The position numbers and the translations under genes were made by a program. From the NCBI GenBank assembly GCA_964352715.1, contig CAYGSU010000012.1:3860-67859 (forward strand): a stretch of 64,000 nucleotides of DNA. The letters are read 5' to 3'. Origin of the DNA: JAVKBW01 sp964352715 (lineage in GTDB: Bacteria > Pseudomonadota > Alphaproteobacteria > UBA8366 > Aestuariispiraceae). Under the pieces are notes generated by a model that saw only the letters and a list, made by a program, of their open reading frames with translations, did no database searches and was not told the origin of the DNA. Positions 17,853 to 27,123 of this stretch are shown one piece after another (within the stretch, counting starts at the first letter, position 1; each line of letters begins with the position of its first letter).

Positions 17853-18623
17853 TTGAAGAATTTTAGTAAACTGGCCGGTATGTTAACGGCGTCGTTGCTG
17901 ATTGCCGGTACGGCGAATGCGGCGAATGTGACGCCGGACGTAATTTTCGGTGATGGCAATGCGAATGGTTCATTTACTGTTGATACGAACAACGGTGTTG
18001 AGCTTGGGCTTCGGGCCAAGGTTCGTTTCAATGCGAGCAACCAGCCGGAGAACACCTTTAACTACGACGGCGGGTCGACCTATACCTTTGCAGATGGGGC
18101 GCCGGCCGGTTCAGGCTTTGGCTTTGCACCGAATTCATCCAGCACGGCGAGCTGGAACTTCGAGTGGTCCATCAATTCTGATGTCACCGGTTCGCTGGGC
18201 CGCAGCCTGGACGATCTGACCTATAGTCTGTCAATGGATTATGATCCGGGCGCCGGAACGAATTTTCAGACTTTTGATCCTGTGAATACGTCCTTCGCCG
18301 ATCACGCGATCGGCAACAACAGCACCGGTAACGGCGACGGCGTTAAGGCGACCGATGCCAGCGGCTATGCCGTGTTGATTGCGGCAAACAACGTTGCACA
18401 GAACTCCTGGAACATGGAATTCTTTGACAGCGCAAGCTTTCCGTTTCTGAACACGAATAATGGTGCGTATGACTTCGTGCTGTCAGCGTTCGACGGTCAG
18501 ACGCTTCTGGCGCAGACATCGATCACCGTTCAGGTCGGAGAGGTGCCGGTTCCGGCAGCATTGCCGTTGCTTCTGTCCGCACTTGGCGTGTTCGGGTTTA
18601 TGCGCTGGCGCAAAACCGCCTGA
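17853..18623 (+). CDS. Secreted protein with VPLPA/PEP-CTERM sorting tail
   Basis: 256 aa beginning at TTG 17853; AAGGGG lies 8 bases upstream and no in-frame ATG fits. Signal peptide about 1-23 (AGTANA). The mature region is Asn/Gly/Ser/Asp-rich, low in Lys and Cys, and predicted all-beta. The C-terminus carries VPVPAALPLLLSALGVFGF followed by MRWRKTA: the VP-P-A motif, hydrophobic helix and basic end of exosortase-processed proteins. It is probably an exopolymer- or surface-associated protein. Its function is not recognisable. A strong terminator follows at once, so it is a single-gene transcript, perhaps highly expressed. Confidence 0.85.
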   Translation: MKNFSKLAGMLTASLLIAGTANAANVTPDVIFGDGNANGSFTVDTNNGVELGLRAKVRFNASNQPENTFNYDGGSTYTFADGAPAGSGFGFAPNSSSTASWNFEWSINSDVTGSLGRSLDDLTYSLSMDYDPGAGTNFQTFDPVNTSFADHAIGNNSTGNGDGVKATDASGYAVLIAANNVAQNSWNMEFFDSASFPFLNTNNGAYDFVLSAFDGQTLLAQTSITVQVGEVPVPAALPLLLSALGVFGFMRWRKTA

Positions 18624-18644
18624 CGCAACACCTTTTTCTATAGC

Positions 18645-18680
18645 AATCGAGGCGGGCCTGGCCCGCCTCGATTTGTTTTT
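18645..18680 (+). terminator. Strong intrinsic terminator
   Basis: Perfect 13-base stem (18645-18657 pairing with 18661-18673, core GAGGCGGGC/GCCCGCCTC), 3-base loop CTG, then TGTTTTT. It lies 22 bases after the stop of the PEP-CTERM-type gene and before the Maf-like gene. Confidence 0.9.
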
Positions 18681-18763
18681 GAGCGGTGTTTAGGCCGATA
18701 TTGCGACCGTAAACCGGCCCCAAACCCTTTGACAGCAAAGCGAATCAGCGGCGATTGGGCTGT

Positions 18764-20686
18764 ATGGATCGGTCTGAATTATTCCTGCGAAATCTTGCCG
18801 CGTTTCACGACCGCGCGCCGACGGACCTGTTTAACCGCATTGCGGCTATACAATCCCTGCCGATCTCGCTTGCCGGCAATCAGGCTGCCGGCACCCTGAA
18901 TCTCGATCTTGGCCATACCCGTCTGTATGACGGTGATGCGGAAAGCTATGCGAAGGGACAGGTGGCGCGCTATCTGGCTGACCCGAAACGCATCGATATC
19001 AACCCGCCGCCGCTCGACAGCGACTGGGTGAAGGGTGAAGGTGCGGTGTATCGTGCGACACAGGAGGCGTTCGGGCCGTTGCCGACGCCAATCAAACAGG
19101 TTTCAGCGGGTGACCCGCCGTCTGCAGCGCTGATTTCATTCGGCATCGGCCTCGGGCTGCACTTGCCGATGCTGGTGGACGCCCTGCCGTTTCGCGATCT
19201 GATCCTTGCCGAACCCTTCGCAGAATTTCTCTACATGAGCCTTCAGGTGATGGACTGGCAGGCATTGTTCAATTCAGTCGAGCAACGCGGCGGCACGATA
19301 CGGTTCGTCATCTCGGGTGAGCCGGCGGTGCTGGCGAACGGCGTGTTCGATGCCCTGCGGCAGAACCAGTTCGGTCTGATCGATGGCACCTTCGGGTTCC
19401 GGCACTACCAAAGCCCGGCGCTGGAGGCGGCGAACCGGCTGTTCAGCGAAATGACGCCCAGCCTGGGCGCGTCGCTCGGCTTCGTGGAAGACGAATGCGT
19501 GATGATCGAAAACGCGCTCGCCAACATGGCTAAACCGGATGCCCGGCTGATCGGCCCCGGTGGCGGCGTCACCGGCGGAGCGCCGGTGCTGGTGGTCGGC
19601 TCCGGCCCGTCGCTCGATAACGATATCGAACAGATCCGCAGGCTTTCCGGCAGCGCGGTTGTCATCGGGGCAGGGACGGGCACCAGCGTGTTGCTGGAAA
19701 ACGGCATCGTGCCTGACCTGCATTGCGAGGTCGAAAATGTCGCCAAGATCTATGACGGGTTTCTGATCCTGACCGAACGGCATGACCTGTCCGGCATCCC
19801 TTTCTTCGGGTCGGTAACGGTCGACCCGCGCATACCGGAATTGTTCGGCCCGACGGTCTATTACTTCCGGGATTCCGTGACATCGAGCCTGCTGCTGTCG
19901 GGCGATACCGGCATTCTCGATCATTCCGCGCCGACGGTCGCCAATCTCGGCTGCCGGGCGGCGGTGCTGCTGGGGGCGTCGTCGATCCATCTGTTCGGTG
20001 TAGACCTTGGCAGTGCAGACCCGTCGCGCCATCACTCGTCTGCGTCCTATTATGCCTGGACCGATGATGATTTCTGGGCGTCCGGCGCGAACACCGAAGC
20101 GCTCGCCATTCCGGTGCAGGGCAACTTTCGGGATACCGTCCATACCAATCTTGCTTTTTTGCAGACACGAACCTTCTTCAACGCGTTCTGCGCGGCGTAT
20201 CCGCAGGTGCCGGTCTTCAACTGTTCCGACGGAGTGCGGATTGAAGGCGCGCATCCCTGCCGGGCTTCTGAAATGCAGGCATCGTCCAATGCCAGTGCGA
20301 AAACGCTCATTGCCGGGCTGCTGGAAAAATCAGCACCACCCGATCTGTCGAAAACGGCCGCAATCCTGCACGACTATCGGGCGGCGCTTGATCGTTTTTA
20401 TACCGAATGCCGGGCAATTCTGGTCGACAACCGGACAGATTTCGTCAGGCTTTACAATGCGATGCGGCCTTTGCTGTTCGATCTGGACCAAACCGGTACA
20501 ACAGCCGAGGCGGCAGCCCGGGCGTGCAATGCAGGAACACTGCTGCTTTTGCTGCAATTCGGCTATGCTTATGCACGTCGCATGGATGCCGGCGACAGCG
20601 CCCGGTTCACCGCCTGGTATACCGCCGCGCTGCGTGGTCATCTGGGCGAAATGGAAAATATGATCGGGCGGGTTCTGGCAAAATGA
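18764..20686 (+). CDS. Maf-like DUF115 protein (motility-associated factor / MptE-like glycosyltransferase family)
   Basis: 640 aa from ATG 18764; the open frame reaches an earlier TTG at 18755, and no strong ribosome site decides. The central DUF115 domain (about 255-480) has PVLVVGSGPSLDNDIEQI, a nucleotide-binding-like Gly-rich loop, then PDLHCEVENVAKIYDG and HLFGVDLGSAD, matching motility-accessory-factor proteins. Known Maf proteins transfer nonulosonic acids to flagellin. No flagellar or nonulosonate genes lie in the window, so another glycan target is possible. Its TGA overlaps the ATG of the following TAXI gene (ATGA), an unusual partnership. Confidence 0.82.
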   Translation: MDRSELFLRNLAAFHDRAPTDLFNRIAAIQSLPISLAGNQAAGTLNLDLGHTRLYDGDAESYAKGQVARYLADPKRIDINPPPLDSDWVKGEGAVYRATQEAFGPLPTPIKQVSAGDPPSAALISFGIGLGLHLPMLVDALPFRDLILAEPFAEFLYMSLQVMDWQALFNSVEQRGGTIRFVISGEPAVLANGVFDALRQNQFGLIDGTFGFRHYQSPALEAANRLFSEMTPSLGASLGFVEDECVMIENALANMAKPDARLIGPGGGVTGGAPVLVVGSGPSLDNDIEQIRRLSGSAVVIGAGTGTSVLLENGIVPDLHCEVENVAKIYDGFLILTERHDLSGIPFFGSVTVDPRIPELFGPTVYYFRDSVTSSLLLSGDTGILDHSAPTVANLGCRAAVLLGASSIHLFGVDLGSADPSRHHSSASYYAWTDDDFWASGANTEALAIPVQGNFRDTVHTNLAFLQTRTFFNAFCAAYPQVPVFNCSDGVRIEGAHPCRASEMQASSNASAKTLIAGLLEKSAPPDLSKTAAILHDYRAALDRFYTECRAILVDNRTDFVRLYNAMRPLLFDLDQTGTTAEAAARACNAGTLLLLLQFGYAYARRMDAGDSARFTAWYTAALRGHLGEMENMIGRVLAK

Positions 20687-21687
20687 ACAGAATGACGGAA
20701 ACCATAAGCAGACGGGTATTCATGGCGGGCGGGTGCGCGGCCGGGATGGCTGTTGCCGCGCCATCGGGTCTGCGGCCGGTTCTTGCTGCCGACCCGTTGA
20801 GGCTACTGACCGCGCTGCCGGGCGACGCCTATTACCCGATCGGCATCGCGTTGGCGACGCTAGTAAAGATCAAGCTGCTGGATGCCTTCGGCACCGACAT
20901 GGTCGCCGAAACATCGCCCGGTGCGCAGGCCAACCCGGCTTTGCTGAAGCAGGGCAAGGGCGAGATGGCCTTTACCCAGCATTATACACTGGCGACCGCC
21001 GGCTTCGCCGGGCGGCAGGGTTTGCAGACGGTCGCCACGCTTTGGCCGACCTTCGACCATGTACTGATCGACAATGATCTGGTGCAAACCGGGTCACTGT
21101 CCGATCTTGCCGGGCTGAAAGGCAAGCCTGCCTATTTCGGGCCGCCGGGCTCGGCCGCCTACCTTACCAATTCGGAAATTCTGACAGCTTTCGGGCTCAG
21201 TCCGGACCGTGACTTCGATCTGTTCGACGGATCGTACGAAGACGCGGTAACGGCGCTTCTGGCCGGTGATATCGCCGTGGCGAGCCTGCCAGGCGCGGTG
21301 CCGGTGAAGGCGGTGAAGACGGCGTTCCGGGAAGGCGACGGTAAAGTCCGCCTGCTGACCATCAACAGGGACGAACGAGACAGGATCGACGATGACCGGG
21401 GCATCTGGGCGCCAGCGCGTCTCAATGCCGGCACGTACAGGGGGCAGTCCGTGGCGGTCGACAGTCTGCGCCAGCCAAATGTTCTGGTCGTTCGCGACGA
21501 TGTTCCGCGCAAGACCGTCTACCGGATCCTCGATGCGATTTTCAGCGACGTCGCCTTCCTGCACCAGATTCATCCGGCGACAAAACACCTGACAATCACG
21601 GCCGCGGCCGCACCGACCCTGCTGCCGTTTCATCCGGGCGCGGAGGAATTCTATCTCGATCACGGGATCGACGTAACCGACGTGTAA
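20683..21687 (+). CDS. TAXI-family TRAP transporter solute-binding protein
   Basis: 334 aa starting at the ATG that overlaps the Maf-like stop. The N-terminus (SRRVFMAGGCAAG) is twin-arginine-like, ending ATG-proximal at about residue 38. The mature part has the two-lobed periplasmic binding pattern of TAXI proteins: LTALPGDAYYPIGIALATLV, ETSPGAQANPALLKQGKGEMAFTQ, then LAGLKGKPAYFGPPGSAAY. TAXI proteins capture ligands such as glutamate or other carboxylates for a fused DctQM permease; no permease gene is present here, so this is an orphan receptor. It could supply the coupled Maf-like protein's pathway or act as a sensor; this is speculation. Confidence 0.85.
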   Translation: MNRMTETISRRVFMAGGCAAGMAVAAPSGLRPVLAADPLRLLTALPGDAYYPIGIALATLVKIKLLDAFGTDMVAETSPGAQANPALLKQGKGEMAFTQHYTLATAGFAGRQGLQTVATLWPTFDHVLIDNDLVQTGSLSDLAGLKGKPAYFGPPGSAAYLTNSEILTAFGLSPDRDFDLFDGSYEDAVTALLAGDIAVASLPGAVPVKAVKTAFREGDGKVRLLTINRDERDRIDDDRGIWAPARLNAGTYRGQSVAVDSLRQPNVLVVRDDVPRKTVYRILDAIFSDVAFLHQIHPATKHLTITAAAAPTLLPFHPGAEEFYLDHGIDVTDV

Positions 21688-21698
21688 CGCGGCGAAGT

Positions 21699-24077
21699 TT
21701 ACTTGGTGGTTGCGACGTAGACGCCGTCCCAGGGCTGCGGCGGCGGATTTTGCCGGAATTCGTTGATGCGCTCGTCAAAGATGTCATAGAAGGTGTCCAT
21801 CACACCGTTCATCTTGCCCCGGTTTTCGTTGGCGATCTCCTGCGCCTTGTCCCATTCCTGCGCCAGATAGGCTTCCTGGAAGGCGGCATGCTTTTCAGCC
21901 AGGTCTTTGAATTCGGCGGAATCGCGAAGCTCCGGGCGCCCGAGAATGGTGAAAATTCGAACCGCTTCGGCCTTGCCCTTCACCGCAATGTTGTCGAGCT
22001 GCACGGTCGGGAAGGTATTCTTGGCGACTTCGTTGGTGACTTCGCCGATAACATTACCGACGCCGTAGCTTTTCGACTGGCCTTCCAGCCGGGCGGCAAG
22101 GTTCACCGCGTCGCCCAGCACCGAATAATCAAACCGCTGTGCCGACCCCATGTTGCCGACCACCACATCGCCGGTATTCACACCGATGCCGATATTCAGC
22201 GGCAGGTATTTCATGCCTTCTTCTTCGGCTTCCTTTTTCCGCACTTCGTTGAGCGCGTGCAGTTTGTCGAACATGTCGAGTGCTGCCTTGCACGCGGCGA
22301 CTTCCTGGTTCGGCACGTCCAGCGGGGCATTCCAGAACGCCATGATGCAGTCGCCCATATACTTGTCGATCGTGCCGCCGGTGACGAGGATTGCATCGGT
22401 CAGCGGCGTCAGCAGGCGGTTGATCAGCACGGTCAGGCCCTGCGGATCTTCCTTGTACAGTTCCGAAATTGAGGTAAAGCCGCGTACATCGCAGAACAGC
22501 AGGGTCATCCGCTTGGTTTCGCCGCCCAGCTTGAGCTGATCGGGGTTTTCTGCCAACTGTTCCACGAGGTCGGGCGACAGATACTGCGCGAATGCCCCGC
22601 GCACCTGGCGCTTCTCGGTCGCGTCGCGGGCGTAGTTGGAAAACGCGGTCAGCGCAAACAGGGCGATCATCGTGCCGCCGGGAAAGGTGACGTCGAGGAA
22701 GGTCAGGTTCGTGTCGAACTGGAACCAGCTGTAACCGACAAGGCCGCCAACCCCGACAACGACAAATCCCAGCGCCACAAATGGACCGAGCCGGGGAACG
22801 ATCACAACCATCAACAAACCGCTGACCACGGCAAAGATGATCTCGACAAGCTCCATTTCCTTCGGATGTTTCAGAAACTGTTCCTGAAGGATGGTCTCGA
22901 TGATGTTGGCGTGCACCTCGACCCCGGGCAGGCGGGGTTCGATGGGGGTCGCCCGGATATCGAGAAGACCGGTCGCAGAGGTGCCGACCAGCGCGAGACG
23001 GCCGAAAAGTTGTTCCTTCGGCACTCTCTTGTTGATGATGTCGGTTGCGGAAACATACATCCGGCCACTGTTGTCCGGCGAATTGTAGGTGTCGGGCTTC
23101 GCGAAATAGACCCATAACCGGCCTTTGGCATCGACCGGAATACGATAGTTTCCCTGACCGGGTATTTGCAGGCCGATCGCCTGAAAACCACCCGGATCGA
23201 TAAAGCCGATGATCGAGTTGCCGCCGAAAGCGACGCGCAGCATTTCCAGCGACAGGGTCGGTTTCTTGACATCGGCGATGAATTTCACAAGCGGCACGCG
23301 ACGCACCAACCCATCCGGTTCCTCGTCAACGGAGAAAAAGGCGCGGCCGGTTGCGGCGGCTTCAAGTTCAGGCCGGTTGGAGATAAGCGTCGGAAAGTTC
23401 AGCATGGTTTCTTCGACGCTGCTCACATCCGCGCCCAGCAGTCCCCTGAACGCTTTCACCGACGATTGCTGGGCGGCTTCCGGCACCTCCCGTTCATCGA
23501 TAAAGCGCGAGGCCGCCTGACCCAGAACAACCCGCTGGGTTCCCAGAACCCGGGCCAGAAGCTGGTCGTTGCTTTCTGCCTTCTTCATTTCCTCGAGGGC
23601 TTCGGGGCTTATGCCGCGCGCCGTTTCCGCGATAATCGGCAGACTGGTCTTGTCGGCTTCGGCAAACACGGCGTCAAAACCGACCACGGGCGCACCATAG
23701 GAGCGCAAAGCCGCAACCAGCCTCGCGACATGGACGCGCGACCAGGGCCACTGGCCAATTTCCTCAAGGCTTTTTTCGTCGATATCGACAATATAGACCG
23801 GGCTGCGTTCGAGCGGTGTACGGGGTTTTATCTGATTATAGACGTCGAAGACCTTGACCCGCGCAATTTCAACGAACTTGCCGGGATCATAGAGACGGAG
23901 GCCGGTCAGCCCGACCAGAAGGGCAATGCCGAGCAATGTGGTGACCGACGGGCGCCACCAGGGGCCCTTGGATTTCTTGCCGCGAAGCGCACCGAAAAAC
24001 CGGCTGAACAGGCCGCCGGTTTTGCTTTCGTTCTTTGCCTTGGCATCGCTGCGTTGATTGATTGTCGCGTCTGTCAT
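21699..24077 (-). CDS. CHASE2-domain adenylate/guanylate cyclase
   Basis: 792 aa membrane sensor cyclase. A basic N-terminal tail precedes one transmembrane helix (about 45-65), an extracytoplasmic CHASE2 domain (about 70-400; YIVDIDEKSLEEIGQWPW is diagnostic), two to three transmembrane helices (about 410-490) and a class III cyclase domain (about 525-720). Cyclase motifs: LLFCDVRGFTSISE (metal Asp), TIDKYMGDCIMAFW (Lys of the purine pocket, second Asp) and FDYSVLGDAVNLAARLE (Asp, plus the Asn/Arg transition-state pair). Lys and Asp in the base-specificity positions point to ATP, hence cAMP. It is divergent from the SPOR lipoprotein. A C-terminal extension of about 60 residues is charged and of unknown role. 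Confidence 0.93.
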   Translation of the reverse strand: MTDATINQRSDAKAKNESKTGGLFSRFFGALRGKKSKGPWWRPSVTTLLGIALLVGLTGLRLYDPGKFVEIARVKVFDVYNQIKPRTPLERSPVYIVDIDEKSLEEIGQWPWSRVHVARLVAALRSYGAPVVGFDAVFAEADKTSLPIIAETARGISPEALEEMKKAESNDQLLARVLGTQRVVLGQAASRFIDEREVPEAAQQSSVKAFRGLLGADVSSVEETMLNFPTLISNRPELEAAATGRAFFSVDEEPDGLVRRVPLVKFIADVKKPTLSLEMLRVAFGGNSIIGFIDPGGFQAIGLQIPGQGNYRIPVDAKGRLWVYFAKPDTYNSPDNSGRMYVSATDIINKRVPKEQLFGRLALVGTSATGLLDIRATPIEPRLPGVEVHANIIETILQEQFLKHPKEMELVEIIFAVVSGLLMVVIVPRLGPFVALGFVVVGVGGLVGYSWFQFDTNLTFLDVTFPGGTMIALFALTAFSNYARDATEKRQVRGAFAQYLSPDLVEQLAENPDQLKLGGETKRMTLLFCDVRGFTSISELYKEDPQGLTVLINRLLTPLTDAILVTGGTIDKYMGDCIMAFWNAPLDVPNQEVAACKAALDMFDKLHALNEVRKKEAEEEGMKYLPLNIGIGVNTGDVVVGNMGSAQRFDYSVLGDAVNLAARLEGQSKSYGVGNVIGEVTNEVAKNTFPTVQLDNIAVKGKAEAVRIFTILGRPELRDSAEFKDLAEKHAAFQEAYLAQEWDKAQEIANENRGKMNGVMDTFYDIFDERINEFRQNPPPQPWDGVYVATTK

Positions 24078-24199
24078 GGCGGCAGTCTAGCGACAATTTT
24101 ACGCAAAGTCTTCCCAAAGAGTGGACCTGTTTCATCGAATCGTAGTGATAATTATGCTCGCTTCTGAATGGCGAAACCATATGGCCAGAACTGGAACGA

Positions 24200-25375
24200 A
24201 TGATGGTAGCATCGACTGACAGACCGATGCCCGGCGGCTTGCGCTGTCTGGCGGCGTTGGTCCTGATTCTGGCCGTGTCAGGATGTTCCGGCCTGGGCCT
24301 GTCGGACGGTAATTCGGACGGCGATGCGACTGCTGTCGATCTGACAGCCGACGAGGCCGTTCTGGCGCAGGCCCCGCCGCATTATGAAGTCGGTGATGTC
24401 TATGCCTTCGACAATCCCGATGTCACCTGGCAGATCGTCGCCATTGATGGCGATGGTATTCACTGGGTCAGCGATACCGGCGAAAAACAGACAACGGCGA
24501 CCAACCCGCTTTTGCCGGCTTTGGCCTGGGAAAGTGCCCGACGCGGCAGCGGCAAGCGCCTGATCAGTGATGAAAAGGGCGGGTTGTTTCCGCTGAAGGT
24601 CGGCAACAAACTGACCTTCAAATCGACCGTCAGTACCGACAAGCCACCCTATGCCTGGGAATTCGACTGGTCCTGCGAAGTGCTGTCGCGTGAATCGGTT
24701 GATAGCCCGGCCGGGGATTTCAACGCGTTCAAGGTCATGTGCGGCCGTCAGCGCCCGGATGAGCTTGTGTTCTACTACGCGCCAAAGGTCGGTCACTATC
24801 TTCGCATGGAAGTGGCGGGGGACCCGGGTGAGGAACCGCTGATCCGCAATCTGGTCGGCTTCCGCCGGATCGCATCGACCCGCCCGGCGACCCAGGTGAT
24901 CGCTTCGGGTGGGGATTTGCCGCCGCCGGAACCGGAAGCCGCGGGTGCGGGCGGAAGCCTCGACAATTCCGGCAACGGTCATGTGACCGTCGAACCGGTC
25001 GTGGTCGAGGACGCTGCCGCGCCGGAATCCGATGGGTCAGGCATGGTCAGCCAACCGGTTGCCCTGACGGATTCTGCGACGGAATCGCCGGAGCCACCGG
25101 AAATGCCGGCGCCCGTGCCGACTGCCGGGGGCTTCGGGCTACACCTCGCATCCTACAAGTCTGAATCGAATGTTGATCCGGGATGGGCGCAACTGGCGCG
25201 CCAGCTGCCCGGTCTGATCGACGGCATGTCGCCGATCATGAAACGGGTCGATCTCGGGTCGAAGGGTATTTTCTATCGACTGCATGCAGGGCCGGTCGCA
25301 ACCAGGGCGGCTGCAGACGATCTGTGCCGACAAATCAAGCAGCGCGGCGTCTACTGCAAGGTTGAAGCTCTATAG
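24200..25375 (+). CDS. SPOR-domain lipoprotein
   Basis: 391 aa. The lipoprotein signal peptide ends AVSGC with the lipid-anchor Cys at 29. A globular region (about 55-230; YEVGDVYAFDNPDVTWQIVA) is followed by a Pro/Glu-rich linker (about 235-310) and a C-terminal SPOR domain (about 315-391; GFGLHLASYKSESN, LGSKGIFYRLHAGPVATRAAA). SPOR domains bind denuded glycan strands of septal peptidoglycan, so the protein probably localises to division sites or other places of wall remodelling. Start ATG 24200 is followed by a second ATG. It is divergent from the cyclase gene; 122 bases separate the starts. Confidence 0.87.
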   Translation: MMVASTDRPMPGGLRCLAALVLILAVSGCSGLGLSDGNSDGDATAVDLTADEAVLAQAPPHYEVGDVYAFDNPDVTWQIVAIDGDGIHWVSDTGEKQTTATNPLLPALAWESARRGSGKRLISDEKGGLFPLKVGNKLTFKSTVSTDKPPYAWEFDWSCEVLSRESVDSPAGDFNAFKVMCGRQRPDELVFYYAPKVGHYLRMEVAGDPGEEPLIRNLVGFRRIASTRPATQVIASGGDLPPPEPEAAGAGGSLDNSGNGHVTVEPVVVEDAAAPESDGSGMVSQPVALTDSATESPEPPEMPAPVPTAGGFGLHLASYKSESNVDPGWAQLARQLPGLIDGMSPIMKRVDLGSKGIFYRLHAGPVATRAAADDLCRQIKQRGVYCKVEAL

Positions 25376-25402
25376 GGAAAACCGGGACAGTCTTGGTGAC
25401 GC

Positions 25403-25927
25403 CTACTGATTACCAAAGACGAATCCGTCGCTTTCATCCGTAGCCGACGGTTCCGGTTGTGGTACGGGTACGGCTTGTGGCTGCGTGCCCTGTGCAAGCG
25501 GCTCCTCGGTTGCGGGCAGCTGGCTGGCCGGTTGCTGGGCAACCGGTGGTTCTGTACTTGAAAGCGAGAAATCGAACCCGCCTGCCTGCTGCTGTTGCAG
25601 GAAAAACCAGCTTCCACCGGCGAGGATGCCGACCGTCACGCCGAAGATCAGCACCAGTGTGGTCAGAATAGCGGTGGTCAGCTTGCGCTGGCTGGTCAGC
25701 ATGTTGATATCTGAAATCGCGCGGTCGACCTTTGAGTCGATCTGGTTGTTACCGCTGCTGATATCCGCCTGCAACCGGATCAGAGCGGCGGAAAGATCCG
25801 CACGCAGGGCTGAATGCGCCTGCTGCACCGATTTCGATTCTGCGGCGATGATGCGCAAAGCCGCCCGTACCTGCGCCTCGACGGCGGACAGGTGTGCCCG
25901 TAGCTCTTCGCGGGAAAGGTCGGACAT
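25403..25927 (-). CDS. Coiled-coil single-pass membrane protein, unknown function
   Basis: 174 aa. The N-terminal cytoplasmic part (about 1-80) is a predicted coiled coil rich in Ala, Leu, Arg, Glu and Gln; one transmembrane helix covers about 84-110 (TTAILTTLVLIFGVTVGILAG). The C-terminal periplasmic tail is Pro/Gln/Glu-rich and low-complexity, ending in GFVFGNQ. No family is recognised. It is convergent with the SPOR lipoprotein, 27 bases apart. The layout (coiled coil, membrane, disordered linker) resembles scaffolding or division-associated proteins, but this is only a structural analogy. Confidence 0.75.
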   Translation of the reverse strand: MSDLSREELRAHLSAVEAQVRAALRIIAAESKSVQQAHSALRADLSAALIRLQADISSGNNQIDSKVDRAISDINMLTSQRKLTTAILTTLVLIFGVTVGILAGGSWFFLQQQQAGGFDFSLSSTEPPVAQQPASQLPATEEPLAQGTQPQAVPVPQPEPSATDESDGFVFGNQ

Positions 25928-26263
25928 GGTGTAACGGCCACTCTCTCAAACACAGCGATCAGGCTTACAATATACGGCTACCTGACGATTTACTCCTACG
26001 CGTTTGCCAGATTCCCCGCATCGGCGAAATAGCGAAATCTGCCGTTTCTCTAAAAAACACCGAATTCTGGCCATTTTCGGGTTCTGGTTGCAAGTGTACA
26101 GGTTCCTTGTCGTGCAACCGGTAACAAAAATACAACGTATCGTATCAGTATATACCGAAGACTCGCTCAATAAATCTGGAGGATTCGGCGGTTGGATCTT
26201 TGCGGTTACTTAGCAGGCTGAAGTATCCGGCTGAAGCGGCCAGACATACCGGGCGGGTTCCAT
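25928..26263. other. Intergenic region without a supported gene
   Basis: 336 bases between the start of the coiled-coil gene and the end of the second DUF1194 gene. It presumably holds the promoter of the coiled-coil gene. An inverted repeat GGTTGCA (26086-26092) / TGCAACC (26113-26119) is present, without a T tract that would make it a terminator. A GGAGG at about 26178 is followed only by a very short frame. No RNA gene is recognised. Confidence 0.5.
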
Positions 26264-27043
26264 TCATCCATTATTGTGAATGTGATTCTTCTCCAGGCCG
26301 GAAATCGGGCTGTATTTGATTTCCTTGACCAGCTTGCGCTGTATCGCCCGGGCGTAGTCCGCATAGTCATCGGCCTCCTCGACGAAAGCGCCTGGCCCGC
26401 CGATGACATCGCGCATGAAGTATTTGTCGAGCGTGGTGTCTTCGTGAACGATTGCGAGGCCGTTTATGGTGATGCCCTGTGCCACCGCGCGATCGCGTGC
26501 GCCGCCGATATTCGGGCCGTTGTTGTTGCGGCCGTCCGCTGAAACGTCGATGACGCGGCGGGTCGCGAAATACGGATTGGCCTGCAGCAGTGACGCGGAA
26601 AACGATATCGCCGCCGCCATCGCCGTTGCGCCGTCATCGGTCAGTCGGGGCATGGTTGCCAGTTTGTCTGCAAAGCTGTTGCTGTCGCCGTATCCGGTGA
26701 TGCGCGACCACGAAACGACTGTGTTCTGGCTGCTGTGGCTGGACCATTGCACAACCGCGACGCTGATCGCTCCCTGAGGGCCGCTCTGGATGGCAGCGAT
26801 TACGTCGGTGCTTCTGAACGCGTCGGCAAGGCCGCCGATTTGCAGATTGTATTCGACTTCATCAACGCTGTACGAACAGTCGATGGCGAGCACCAGCGCG
26901 AGGTCGACACCGCCGGCCTGCGCACTCGCCGGTGCGGCTGGAACCAGAGCCGCAGCCGGGGCGAGAAGGCACCCAACCGCCAGGGCGATGGCCCGGCGAC
27001 GGACGAAAAGGGTGACGATGCGTGCAATCCGCGTTACTGACAT
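26264..27043 (-). CDS. Secreted DUF1194 (VWA-like) protein, copy 2
   Basis: 259 aa from ATG 27043 (a start at 27079 is possible; neither has a clear ribosome site). A long signal peptide with an Arg-rich n-region ends APASA (about residue 42). The DUF1194 domain shows LVLAIDCSYSVDEVE (MIDAS-like DxSxS), RRVIDVSADGRNNNGPNIGG and GITINGLAI, then FMRDVIGGPGAFVEEADDY. The C-terminal tail is longer and more basic than in copy 1. Exported VWA-like protein of unknown role. It starts 80 bases from the divergent alpha/beta hydrolase gene. Confidence 0.86.
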   Translation of the reverse strand: MSVTRIARIVTLFVRRRAIALAVGCLLAPAAALVPAAPASAQAGGVDLALVLAIDCSYSVDEVEYNLQIGGLADAFRSTDVIAAIQSGPQGAISVAVVQWSSHSSQNTVVSWSRITGYGDSNSFADKLATMPRLTDDGATAMAAAISFSASLLQANPYFATRRVIDVSADGRNNNGPNIGGARDRAVAQGITINGLAIVHEDTTLDKYFMRDVIGGPGAFVEEADDYADYARAIQRKLVKEIKYSPISGLEKNHIHNNG

Positions 27044-27123
27044 AATGACATGGAACGTCAATTGAACCAGACATTGCAAACCAAAACTGGGCTGCGCGCC
27101 GACCGGGCCGCTGCGATCATCGG

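Noticed and set aside
18764..20686. Flagellin-modification role for the Maf-like protein
   Set aside because: No flagellar or nonulosonate genes are in view; family assignment alone does not fix the target.
26086..26119. Terminator candidate from the GGTTGCA/TGCAACC repeat
   Set aside because: No T tract follows on either strand in the direction of transcription.
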